Assembly: GCA_963697355.1 (NCBI GenBank)
Contig: CAVONV010000030.1
Location: forward strand, 1 to 64,000
Reading direction: 5' to 3'
Source: CAVONV01 sp963697355
Lineage (GTDB): Bacteria > Acidobacteriota > Vicinamibacteria > Marinacidobacterales > DATDRI01
Length of the DNA: 64,000 nt
How positions within the stretch are numbered: position 1 is the stretch's first letter; every line of letters begins with the position of its first letter. The notes under the pieces were generated by a model. It made no database searches. It saw only the letters and a list, made by a program, of their open reading frames with translations, and was not told the origin of the DNA. Shown piece by piece: positions 55,547-63,422 of this stretch. Made by a program: the position numbers and the translations under genes.

Positions 55547-56005
55547 ATGAACTTGACAGAGTTGGTACGGGAGAACGCCGACGACCTCGTGAGGGGAGCT
55601 GTTGCGGAGCTACACCAAGCCCGGCTACGGCACTACGAAGAGGAAGGTATTGATGCTGCCCATGAGCGACTTACCACCCTACTCGATCAGACGCTTCGTT
55701 GTCTGGAAGCACATCGCGCCGATCCGATCATCGACTGGGCTACCCGCATAGGCCACGATCGTTTCGCCGCCGGGTACGATCTCTTCGAGGTGCAGACCGC
55801 TATCAATGTCTTGGAGGAGGCACTGTGGAAACGAATCCTATCTTCGGTAGGACCTGAAGATCTCGCCCATGCCCTCGGACTGATCAACGCCATTCTCAGC
55901 ATGGCAAAGGATACACTAGCACGTACATACGTCTCCCTCACAACCAACAGGGAAGCACCGCCCGTGAACATCAAGGAGCTATGGCACGATTCCGATCTTC
56001 CATAG
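55547..56005 (+). CDS. RsbRD N-domain-like helical protein, paralog 2
   Basis: 152 residues, start after ATGGAGGTCACA. Shares YDLFEVQTAINVLEEALWKRIL and AKDTLARTYVSL with the 43398 protein, and the same overall helical length. Both carry the sigma-54-type promoter, so they are probably parallel sensors or adaptors in one response. The last 35 bases overlap the 3' end of the convergent kinase-like gene. No catalytic motif. RsbRD resemblance is by pattern only. Confidence 0.6.
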   Translation: MNLTELVRENADDLVRGAVAELHQARLRHYEEEGIDAAHERLTTLLDQTLRCLEAHRADPIIDWATRIGHDRFAAGYDLFEVQTAINVLEEALWKRILSSVGPEDLAHALGLINAILSMAKDTLARTYVSLTTNREAPPVNIKELWHDSDLP

Positions 56006-57788
56006 TGCGGCTCGCTATCGCGTCATACTTCTGCCAAGTGGGAAGGCGTAAATATTGGAAGTTGCACAGGCAGGCTTTCAGCCCACCACTTTCATCGCGC
56101 GCCAGTGTTTGATCTGCGTCGAGGCAAAGAAGAATGTGCGCAGGCACCAACCGAAATACTTCGACCCCCTCCTTCTCGAGCTTTTCTCTGAAATCTGCAA
56201 CCAGCCCGGCGGATTCCTGAGGGTCCAGCAATCCACGCTCGGCTGCCTGGTCGACGTTTAGCGCTCGTGCCACAGGCGCTTCCTCTTCCTCCCGAGCCGG
56301 ATCCGAACCATCCCAGTAGTCCCAGATCGTGATGTAATTGCGCCTAGCTTCCAGAATCGGCCCTCCATCCAACGCTCGAAAACCTGCATGAGTATGATAA
56401 CGGCTGGGATCGAAAAGCGACTCGTCGAGCTGCGACCGATGCCCCGTTCGGTAAACCGCGCGCGGCAAGATGGTCGGAATTCCTCGACGACGTAGCCACC
56501 AGGCTGCTGCAACCTTCTCAAACGGGCTGTTGAAGCCGTAGGCCAGCATCCGAAATCCGTCGGCCCCGAAGGCGGCCATCTCGGGTCGCTCTCCCACGCG
56601 AGAGACCTTCCACACGAAGCGAATGTTGTCCTTGCTCGTCGTGAAATAGGTCTCATGGGTATCCATGAATCGGATCTGCGGAGTTGTACGCCAGCGTTCC
56701 GGCAAAAAGTAATCGTAGAGCTCGGGCTCCCGGCCTACGACCCACAACATCCCGCCAGTACTCTCTACCCGGCCGTGGATGTAGTCGACGCCCAAGATGT
56801 CCACCGCGCGAAGGTTCGCCGGAAGCGGAGCGGAGCTCCGCGAATCCTTGTTTTCGCCTTCGAGCAACTCACGTTTCCGTCGTTGATAGGCCTCTAAACG
56901 TCCTACCTTGAGCTCCTGCCAGTACTCCGCGGTTCGCTCCAGCAGCTCGAAATCAACCAGTCCATAGGCGATCTGCCCGTTACTTGCCATTAGGCGCCCG
57001 GGCTCGACAACTTGTACGATGACGTGGGCCGGTTTCATGTCCAGCACGCTGAAGCCCTTGTCGCGGATCTCGTTCATGGCTCGATCGTTCAGCGCTCGGG
57101 CCTCGTCTTCAGAAAGGAATCCCATCGTCTTCGCTTGCCACGCATCGATACCAGATAGCCAGCCATAGACCATGATGTACTCCCGCATGATATCGATGCT
57201 GATACCGGGGTGCTGAGCAACCTTTCGGGCCACCCGCCACTGGAAACGTCCACTTCCCGAGAGCTGTGTTCGCTCGGGCGGAACGTAAATGGCGAGCGGC
57301 ACCTGGGTTTGGATCTTGAAATCCGGCGATCCTCGCCGGCTTTGGCGAAGTTCCTCAACGAGGGCAAACTCCTCGAACGGCCCGTTGAACTCGCAACACA
57401 AGACATTCTCGATGAGATCCGTATCGATGGGCACTTTCTCTCCAACACGGCTGAATTTAACGACCAGTGCAAGGTTCTCGCCACCTATAGGCTTCGTGGG
57501 TACGGCATAGACGCTTCCCGTTCCTTCGAGTCTTTCACGTTGCGACCGAAACCACTGAGGTTCGTACCAGTTTTCGGGCTGCAAGTGCTCAGCATACGGC
57601 AATCCCGCTGCAGTCAGATACAGGTCACCGCCCTCCTCCGTAGTGGTGTGTATGTAATCGACGCCGAGCACGTGGATGAACGATGACTCAGCGGGGAGCT
57701 CCGCAATGGGCACGCTCTCGCCCGAGGCTCGTTCTTCCGCAATTTTGCGGGCTCGAAGGGTGTGTGCAATGTCTGATTCCACCAGCAT
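55971..57788 (-). CDS. tandem kinase-like protein of unknown family
   Basis: 605 residues made of two homologous halves: VLGVDYIH at 40-47 and ILGVDYIH at 331-338 open each half, followed by a W-rich segment, then K111 in VVKFSRVGEK and K394 in VWKVSRVGER (like a kinase VAIK strand). The first half ends with L-D250-M-K252-P-A-H and V-D279-F-E, resembling a kinase catalytic loop and DFG. The second half has R546, V548 and N576 at these places, so it would be a pseudokinase. No signal peptide or other domain. Not a family I recognise; the kinase reading is inference from motif order. Confidence 0.55.
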   Translation of the reverse strand: MLVESDIAHTLRARKIAEERASGESVPIAELPAESSFIHVLGVDYIHTTTEEGGDLYLTAAGLPYAEHLQPENWYEPQWFRSQRERLEGTGSVYAVPTKPIGGENLALVVKFSRVGEKVPIDTDLIENVLCCEFNGPFEEFALVEELRQSRRGSPDFKIQTQVPLAIYVPPERTQLSGSGRFQWRVARKVAQHPGISIDIMREYIMVYGWLSGIDAWQAKTMGFLSEDEARALNDRAMNEIRDKGFSVLDMKPAHVIVQVVEPGRLMASNGQIAYGLVDFELLERTAEYWQELKVGRLEAYQRRKRELLEGENKDSRSSAPLPANLRAVDILGVDYIHGRVESTGGMLWVVGREPELYDYFLPERWRTTPQIRFMDTHETYFTTSKDNIRFVWKVSRVGERPEMAAFGADGFRMLAYGFNSPFEKVAAAWWLRRRGIPTILPRAVYRTGHRSQLDESLFDPSRYHTHAGFRALDGGPILEARRNYITIWDYWDGSDPAREEEEAPVARALNVDQAAERGLLDPQESAGLVADFREKLEKEGVEVFRLVPAHILLCLDADQTLARDESGGLKACLCNFQYLRLPTWQKYDAIASRTMEDRNRAIAP

Positions 57789-57857
57789 GTTGATCTCTCC
57801 CGTTGGCTCGCGCTCGATATGAGTCTCGATCTGCAGGCTCTATCCAGACCAGACGAC

Positions 57858-57874
57858 AGCAAAATGCAAGCCAG
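57858..57874 (-). promoter_or_regulatory. weak sigma-54-like site before the tandem kinase-like gene
   Basis: Minus strand CTGGCTTGCATTTTGCT: TTGCT and GG/GC spacing fit, but TGGCTTG departs from TGGCACG at two positions. The rest of 57789-58284 shows no gene. Confidence 0.35.
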
Positions 57875-58284
57875 TTTGTACTGCTCCCAGGCTGCACGAC
57901 TGCAAGGAAAACCATCCTCCTTTGAACCATTCCTGTAACCTGCCGTTCGATGGGTGTGACAGGACGATAAGACCTGTTGCGCCCGACCCGCCACGCCGAA
58001 TGGCCGCCGGGATAGCATACCCAAGCCAAGGCTCCTCGAGAATGCCTCGACAGTCAGACTCAGCTTCCTTAGAACCGGTCTCACGGAGACAAGGGAGGCT
58101 CGAGGCTGCGAGACAAAAAGCTGTACTGACCCGCACAACTCTCCTTCTCCCAAGGGTGTCCGTGTATCTCCGCTGAGACATCGGAAGTCGACTTCCGGGC
58201 AAATCATCTCGTCTGTTTCGCCATAACCTCCTCCCCTATCTAGGCTTATCGACTCCGAACCCGTTGACTGCCACCCTCGCTTTT

Positions 58285-58301
58285 TTGGCACGTCCCATGC
58301 T
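58285..58301 (+). promoter_or_regulatory. sigma-54-type promoter of the malic enzyme operon
   Basis: TTGGCACGTCCCATGCT: same -24 block and ATGCT as the site at 55494. Predicted start near 58312. Confidence 0.8.
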
Positions 58302-58322
58302 TTTCAACTAGGCCGATAGAAA

Positions 58323-58341
58323 GCGTGAGTTCATCTCACGC
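58323..58341 (+). promoter_or_regulatory. leader hairpin before malic enzyme
   Basis: GCGTGAG-TTCAT-CTCACGC: perfect 7-bp stem just downstream of the predicted transcript start, 57 bases before the ATG. Could stabilise the 5' end or be a protein site. Confidence 0.5.
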
Positions 58342-58397
58342 CTTTGAGAATGGAGCAAGAGCGACGACGGAAGTCGACCAACCACGGAGGGACACTG

Positions 58398-60149
58398 ATG
58401 CAATTCAGCATCCGATTCGATCCAACGAGCGGGCAGAAGTACTTTGCGGTTCCGATGAAAGGTGAATCCCTTCTCCTGAACCCAATGACGAACAAGGGGA
58501 CGGCTTTCACCAACCGTGAAAGGTCGGAGCTCGACTTACACGGTTTGTTACCACCGGCGGTCTGTACGATCCGGCAGCAGCTCGACCGAATTTACGAAAA
58601 CTACTTGACTCACCCCACGAACATCGACAAGTTCGTCTATTTGACCGGCTTACACGACCGGAACGAGATCCTCTTTTACCGTCTGGTGCATGAGCACATC
58701 GATGAAATGATGCCTATCGTGTACACGCCGGTCGTGGGAGAAGCTTGTCAGAAGTTCTCCCATATTTACCGAAAACCCCGCGGCGTGTATATAAGCTGCG
58801 AACAACAAGACCACATCGAGAAAATTCTGATCAACTCCGGGATCAAGAATCCTTCCGTCATCGTGGTAACCGACGGTGAGCGCATACTCGGCCTCGGTGA
58901 TCAAGGAGCCGGCGGAATGGGCATTCCCATCGGGAAGCTCTGTCTCTATACGTTATGCGCCGGCGTGTCCCCTTACACCACCTTACCCATCATGCTCGAC
59001 GTCGGGACGGATAATGAGGAGCGGTTGAAAGATCCACTGTATTTGGGAATGCGACACGAAAGAGTGCGTGGAGATGCTTATCAGAAGTTCATCGATCGGT
59101 TCGTTGCCGCTGTGAAGAGGGTCTTCCCCGATGTCGTGCTTCAATGGGAGGACTTTCTCAAGGGCAATGCCATCAAGCAACTCGATCGCTTTCGAGACGA
59201 GTTGTGCACCTTCAACGACGACATCCAAGGCACGGCTGGAGTCGTGCTTGCCGGCCTTTTCAGCGCGCTCCGCATCACGAAGCAATCCATGAAAAACCAG
59301 CGCGTGGTTTTTGCAGGTGCCGGAGCAGCCGCTCAGGGCATTGCCAATTTGATTGTGGCAGCGTTCATGGAGGAAGGCCTTGGCCGAGAAGAAGCCATGG
59401 CGCGCATTTGGACCGTTGATAGCAAAGGCCTGGTCACTAAGTCGCGCTCGTACCTCGAGGATTTCAAGGCCACCTACGCAAGAGAAGTTGACGAGGTCGC
59501 GGGCTACGAGCTCGGTGACCGATCGCGCATCACGCTCGAAGAGACGATCGCAAATGCCAACCCGACCATTCTGATTGGCACATCGGGATCGCCTGGTGCT
59601 TTCAGCGAAGGTGTGATCAAGGCCATGGCCAAGGTCAACCGGCGCCCGATCGTGTTCCCACTCTCCAATCCGACCTCGAAGTCGGAGTGTCGTCCCGAGG
59701 ACGCCATCCCATGGTCGGGAGGACGGGCCATCATGGCAACCGGAAGCCCCTTCCCTCCCGTTACTTACAACGGCACGCGTTATCGCATCGGTCAGGGTAA
59801 CAATGCTTTCATCTTCCCAGGGATCGGATTGGGTCTGACCGTCTCACGAGCAAAGCGGGTCACCGATACCATGTTCCTCGAAGCCGCCAAGGCGTTGGCT
59901 GCTCAGGTCACGAGAACCGATCTCGACGAGTGTGCAATATATCCGGAGCTGACTCGCATCCGGGAGTGCTCCTTAGCAGTAGCCTCTGCCACGGTATTAC
60001 AGGCGGTTAAGGAGGGACATGCTGAGCCGGAGATGCTCGATAATCTCGAGCAGAAGCTTCGACAAGCCATGTGGTTTCCCGAGTACCTCCCGATTCGCTA
60101 TGAACCGATCATCTACCGAGATGCAGTAGGAGCGACTTACGCCGCTTGA
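58398..60149 (+). CDS. NAD(P)-dependent malic enzyme (oxaloacetate-decarboxylating)
   Basis: 583 residues, the long malic enzyme type. MPIVYTPVVGEACQKFS holds the catalytic Tyr region, GLGDQGAGGMGIPIGKL the malate/metal segment with the catalytic Lys nearby, and FAGAGAAAQGIAN is the nucleotide loop. Converts malate to pyruvate and CO2. Start at 58398 is preceded by GGAGGGAC; an in-frame ATG 18 codons upstream is less likely. Heads an operon with a small unknown protein, a double Usp and an acetate kinase remnant, behind a sigma-54-type promoter. Confidence 0.9.
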   Translation: MQFSIRFDPTSGQKYFAVPMKGESLLLNPMTNKGTAFTNRERSELDLHGLLPPAVCTIRQQLDRIYENYLTHPTNIDKFVYLTGLHDRNEILFYRLVHEHIDEMMPIVYTPVVGEACQKFSHIYRKPRGVYISCEQQDHIEKILINSGIKNPSVIVVTDGERILGLGDQGAGGMGIPIGKLCLYTLCAGVSPYTTLPIMLDVGTDNEERLKDPLYLGMRHERVRGDAYQKFIDRFVAAVKRVFPDVVLQWEDFLKGNAIKQLDRFRDELCTFNDDIQGTAGVVLAGLFSALRITKQSMKNQRVVFAGAGAAAQGIANLIVAAFMEEGLGREEAMARIWTVDSKGLVTKSRSYLEDFKATYAREVDEVAGYELGDRSRITLEETIANANPTILIGTSGSPGAFSEGVIKAMAKVNRRPIVFPLSNPTSKSECRPEDAIPWSGGRAIMATGSPFPPVTYNGTRYRIGQGNNAFIFPGIGLGLTVSRAKRVTDTMFLEAAKALAAQVTRTDLDECAIYPELTRIRECSLAVASATVLQAVKEGHAEPEMLDNLEQKLRQAMWFPEYLPIRYEPIIYRDAVGATYAA

Positions 60150-60177
60150 ACACGTCGAGGTGAAGGAGCCAGGTGCA

Positions 60178-60540
60178 ATGGCAGAGAGAACCAAGTCAGC
60201 CGACGTCGGCTTCGATGACTTCACCATCGACCTCGACCAAGAGACCAAGGAACTGATCGACTGCCTCAGCAAAGGAGATGGCGAGGCGAGCACTCATCTG
60301 GCGCGGCTGGTGGAGGCCGACCGGATGGATACGTTCGGTCCTTTCGCACAGGTCTTGTGTGCTCGACTTTGTGACCATTTGGAGCGCTACGCCGCCCTGG
60401 GAATCATCGACCCGGTCAAGGCTTTGAAGGACGACCTATACCACCTGATCAAATCCGCGGCGCGCGATTGGGACAGCCTTCATCGATCCGAGCACCTTGC
60501 TGAGGAGGCGCATCTCGATGAACCTTACAAAGGTGGATGA
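60178..60540 (+). CDS. uncharacterised small helical protein
   Basis: 120 residues, soluble, acidic and helical. Features: DFTIDLDQETKELIDCLSKGD, then VLCARLCDHLERYAALG. No family recognised. Starts 28 bases after malic enzyme with GGAGCCAGGTGCA upstream and its stop overlaps the Usp start (ATGA), so it is certainly part of the operon. It might be an adaptor for the stress proteins; that is a guess. Confidence 0.55.
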   Translation: MAERTKSADVGFDDFTIDLDQETKELIDCLSKGDGEASTHLARLVEADRMDTFGPFAQVLCARLCDHLERYAALGIIDPVKALKDDLYHLIKSAARDWDSLHRSEHLAEEAHLDEPYKGG

Positions 60541-61535
60541 CCATGATTGAGCTGAAACGCATTCTATTTCCGACTGATTTTTCCCCATGCGCTGAACAAG
60601 CGCTCACCCATGCTCTTTACCTGGCCAAGCAGTATCAAGCAGAGCTCCACGTGCTCCATGCCGTGATCTTGTATGGCTTCTACAACCAACCGGAGCTCTC
60701 CTTCGTCGACGTCGATACGCTCAACCGGCAGCTCGAGGAAGCAACCCAACGTCAAATGACCACGATGCTCGAGCCTTACACGCCAGACCAAGTCAGGATC
60801 GTCCCGGTCCAACGCCGAGGTAATTCTGCGGCTCCGGTCATTTTGAAATACGCCAGAGAGCAGGATATCGATCTCATCGTCCTCGGCACCCACGGCCGGC
60901 GTGGAATAGGGCACCTTGTCCTCGGAAGTGTAGCGGAAGAGGTCGTTCGTTTGTCGTCCTGTCCCGTCTTCACGATCCGAGAGCGCAAGGAGCCAAGGCT
61001 CATTGAGGAGCTCGACAGAATTCTCGTGCCCATCGATTTCTCGGAACACTCCAAACATGCTTTACGGTACGCAAAGCAAATCGCGGCTTCTTATGATGCG
61101 CGGTTGCAGCTCCTCCATGTCGTCGAAGAGGTGATTCATCCCTCATTCTATGCGTTGGAGAGGCTCCATGGACACGATCTGACGCTATCGGTTCAACAAA
61201 AGGCGAGGGAAGCTTTGGAGCAATTTCTCGAGGAAGCGGAAGGTCCAGAACTAACCGCCGAGTTCCATGTCATCGAGGGACGGGCTGCTGCCGATATCAC
61301 CGAGTGCGCAAAGGAGCTCGCGAGTGATCTGATCGTTATCGCTACACACGGTTTGACCGGGATCGAGCACCTTCTTATGGGCAGTGTCACCGAAAAAGTC
61401 GTGCGCCGTGCTTCCTGCCCTGTGTTCACCGTAACGGTTTACGGGAAAAACCTGATCCGGGATGACAAATCAAGCCGTCGTAGTGCATCCAGCAAAGAGA
61501 AAGAACGTGAACGTTCTGGCGTTCAATTGCGGTAG
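60537..61535 (+). CDS. tandem universal stress protein
   Basis: 332 residues, two Usp domains (about 3-150 and 160-305). Each has the opening ILFPTDFSPCAEQAL or ILVPIDFSEHSKHAL and the ATP-binding motif GTHGRRGIGHLVLGSVAEEV or ATHGLTGIEHLLMGSVTEKV (G-x2-G-x9-G-S). ATP-binding Usp tandems respond to starvation, anoxia or oxidative stress in the cytoplasm. The ATG at 60537 overlaps the upstream stop; a second ATG at 60543 is equally possible. A basic Ser-rich tail follows the second domain and overlaps the acetate kinase remnant. Confidence 0.9.
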   Translation: MTMIELKRILFPTDFSPCAEQALTHALYLAKQYQAELHVLHAVILYGFYNQPELSFVDVDTLNRQLEEATQRQMTTMLEPYTPDQVRIVPVQRRGNSAAPVILKYAREQDIDLIVLGTHGRRGIGHLVLGSVAEEVVRLSSCPVFTIRERKEPRLIEELDRILVPIDFSEHSKHALRYAKQIAASYDARLQLLHVVEEVIHPSFYALERLHGHDLTLSVQQKAREALEQFLEEAEGPELTAEFHVIEGRAAADITECAKELASDLIVIATHGLTGIEHLLMGSVTEKVVRRASCPVFTVTVYGKNLIRDDKSSRRSASSKEKERERSGVQLR

Positions 61536-61632
61536 CTCCTCTTTGAGTGTTGTGTACGAAGCCGGAAAGTTTTACCCGCTTTCACCGACGACATGGGAGT
61601 CGCTAACTGGCTGGTGCGAGAATAGACTGTGA
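61462..61632 (+). pseudogene. acetate kinase N-terminal remnant
   Basis: 56 residues: a ~17-residue leader, then NVLAFNCGSSSLSVVY, the N-G-S-S-S phosphate loop of acetate/propionate kinases, and then a stop at 61632. The expected Lys of S-S-S-x-K is Ser. A normal enzyme has about 400 residues; the rest is missing. The following frame at 61637-61969 contains G-L-E-L-D-S-V-L-N, which vaguely recalls a C-terminal kinase motif but does not continue as one. Either a decayed gene with an internal deletion or a broken assembly. Confidence 0.5.
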
Positions 61633-61636
61633 AGGC

Positions 61637-62103
61637 ATGCATTGGTGCGGTCTCGAGCTCGACTCCGTGCTCAACCGGAAGACAACGGGGAAATCTCTGG
61701 ATTTCATCCACAGTGTTTATGACCCCTTCCATTCGGTGGGCATCCGAACTGCCACGACACCGGCACGATTCGACGGATTATGGAATCTCGCAAAAAGTAG
61801 GCTCTCGAGTGAAGCTCATCGGCTTGGAATGCAACTATGGGATACAATGTCGGGTGCAATAACGACGTTCCTCAGTCAGAGAGGCGCATCAAGAACGGTC
61901 ACAAGGAAAAAAGCCGCTTGTCCACCTCGGGAGCAAGGCCTCGCCCTTTCCCATGAGGGCATCATCTGAATAAGAACTAGAGGATTAGTTACGGTCGCGA
62001 ACATTTCGATATTTGCCACCGAAAAGAGCATGTGGATTCCATCCGTCGGCTCGGAGTAATAGCGCGACCACGGAACGGAAAATCGTATCCTTAGGAGGGT
62101 ACC
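61637..62103. other. intergenic, mostly without recognisable gene
   Basis: A 110-residue open frame (61637-61969) has no family similarity. TTAGGAGGGTACC just before 62104 is the ribosome site of glutamate dehydrogenase. No sigma-54-type site was found. Confidence 0.4.
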
Positions 62104-63417
62104 ATGAGCGCGGTAGCAGCGAGTCCCAAGAAAAAGGTCAAACCTTACAACTCATATGAAATCGCGAAAGCACAGTTCAATCGAGTCGCAGAACTTTTGA
62201 CTCTCGATGAAGGAACGCGCGAGCTTCTTCGCTATCCCCTTCGAGAATACTCGTTCTCGATTCCCGTCCATATGGACGACGGGACTGTGAGTGTTTTTCG
62301 AGGATTCCGTGTCCACCACAATGACGCCAGAGGGCCCTGCAAGGGCGGTATTCGTTTCCATCCATTGGAAACGCTCGACACCGTGCGAGCTTTGGCCATG
62401 TGGATGACGTGGAAATGCGCACTCTTGGATCTGCCACTTGGAGGAGGTAAGGGCGGTGTCATTTGCGATCCGCACAACCTGAGCTCCCGCGAGCAGGAGC
62501 AAATCTGTCGGGGGTACGTGCGCCAAATTGCCAAGAGCCTCGGACCCTCCGTCGATGTCCCGGCACCGGACGTCATGACATCCGCTCAGCATATGCTTTG
62601 GATGCTGGACGAGTACGAGAACATCCAAGGCGCCAGGTCTCCGGGATTCATCACCGGAAAGCCGGTGGGGATGGGCGGATCGCTGGGTCGGCGTGAAGCG
62701 ACCGGTTTCGGCGTCATCTTCACCGCCAGAGAAGCGCTGAAGGAAATGGGGGTTCGGGCGGAAGACACAACCGCAAGTGTCCAGGGCTTCGGTAATGTTG
62801 CTCAGTATGCTATCCGCTTGTACCAGCAGCTGGGCGGTTCCGTCGTCTGTGTCGCCTGCTGGGACCAAGAAGAACAGAAGACCTATGCTTTCCGAAAAAA
62901 GGACGGCATCGACATCGAAGAGCTGATGAAGATTGCCGATCCGTTCGGCGGCATAGAAAAGGCCAAGGCCAGGGATCTCGGCTACGAGATCCTGCCGGGC
63001 GAAGCGTGGATCGAACAGGACGTCGACATCCTCATGCCGGCGGCACTCGAGAATCAGATCAACCACAGCAACGTTCAGCTCATCAGCCAAAAGGTCAAGC
63101 TCATCGCTGAAGGGGCCAATGGTCCGACCACTCTCGAAGCAGACGAGGAGATCAAATCGCGAGGCATCTTTTTGATTCCCGATTTTCTGGCTAACGCCGG
63201 CGGCGTCACCTGCAGCTACTTCGAGCAGGTACAAAGCAACATGAACTACTACTGGGAGAAAGATGAGGTTCTCGGCAAATTAGATGTCAAGATGACGTCC
63301 GCCTATATCGCTGTGAGCGAACTGGCGAAAAAGAGAAAACTCTTCACACGCGACGCAGCTTATATGATCGCTATCGACCGCGTGGCGCGTGCCTGCAAGG
63401 ACCGAGGTTGGGTCTGA
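62104..63417 (+). CDS. glutamate dehydrogenase
   Basis: 437 residues, hexameric type. Active-site lysines K80 (CKGGIR), K104 (WKCAL) and K116 (GGGKGG) are present, as is PAPDVMT with the catalytic Asp. The NAD(P) loop is GFGNVAQYA; G-F-G-N-V favours but does not prove NAD use. Oxidatively deaminates glutamate to 2-oxoglutarate, or the reverse. A strong ribosome site precedes the ATG. The PEP/pyruvate-binding gene follows within a few bases. Confidence 0.95.
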   Translation: MSAVAASPKKKVKPYNSYEIAKAQFNRVAELLTLDEGTRELLRYPLREYSFSIPVHMDDGTVSVFRGFRVHHNDARGPCKGGIRFHPLETLDTVRALAMWMTWKCALLDLPLGGGKGGVICDPHNLSSREQEQICRGYVRQIAKSLGPSVDVPAPDVMTSAQHMLWMLDEYENIQGARSPGFITGKPVGMGGSLGRREATGFGVIFTAREALKEMGVRAEDTTASVQGFGNVAQYAIRLYQQLGGSVVCVACWDQEEQKTYAFRKKDGIDIEELMKIADPFGGIEKAKARDLGYEILPGEAWIEQDVDILMPAALENQINHSNVQLISQKVKLIAEGANGPTTLEADEEIKSRGIFLIPDFLANAGGVTCSYFEQVQSNMNYYWEKDEVLGKLDVKMTSAYIAVSELAKKRKLFTRDAAYMIAIDRVARACKDRGWV

Positions 63418-63422
63418 GTGTC

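Noticed and set aside
61637..61969. 110-residue frame as the C-terminal half of acetate kinase
   Set aside because: Only G-L-E-L-D-x-x-L-N is suggestive; the following residues do not match the family.
62152..63234. 360-residue minus-strand frame opposite glutamate dehydrogenase
   Set aside because: Antisense shadow of a highly conserved GC-rich gene with no motif of its own.
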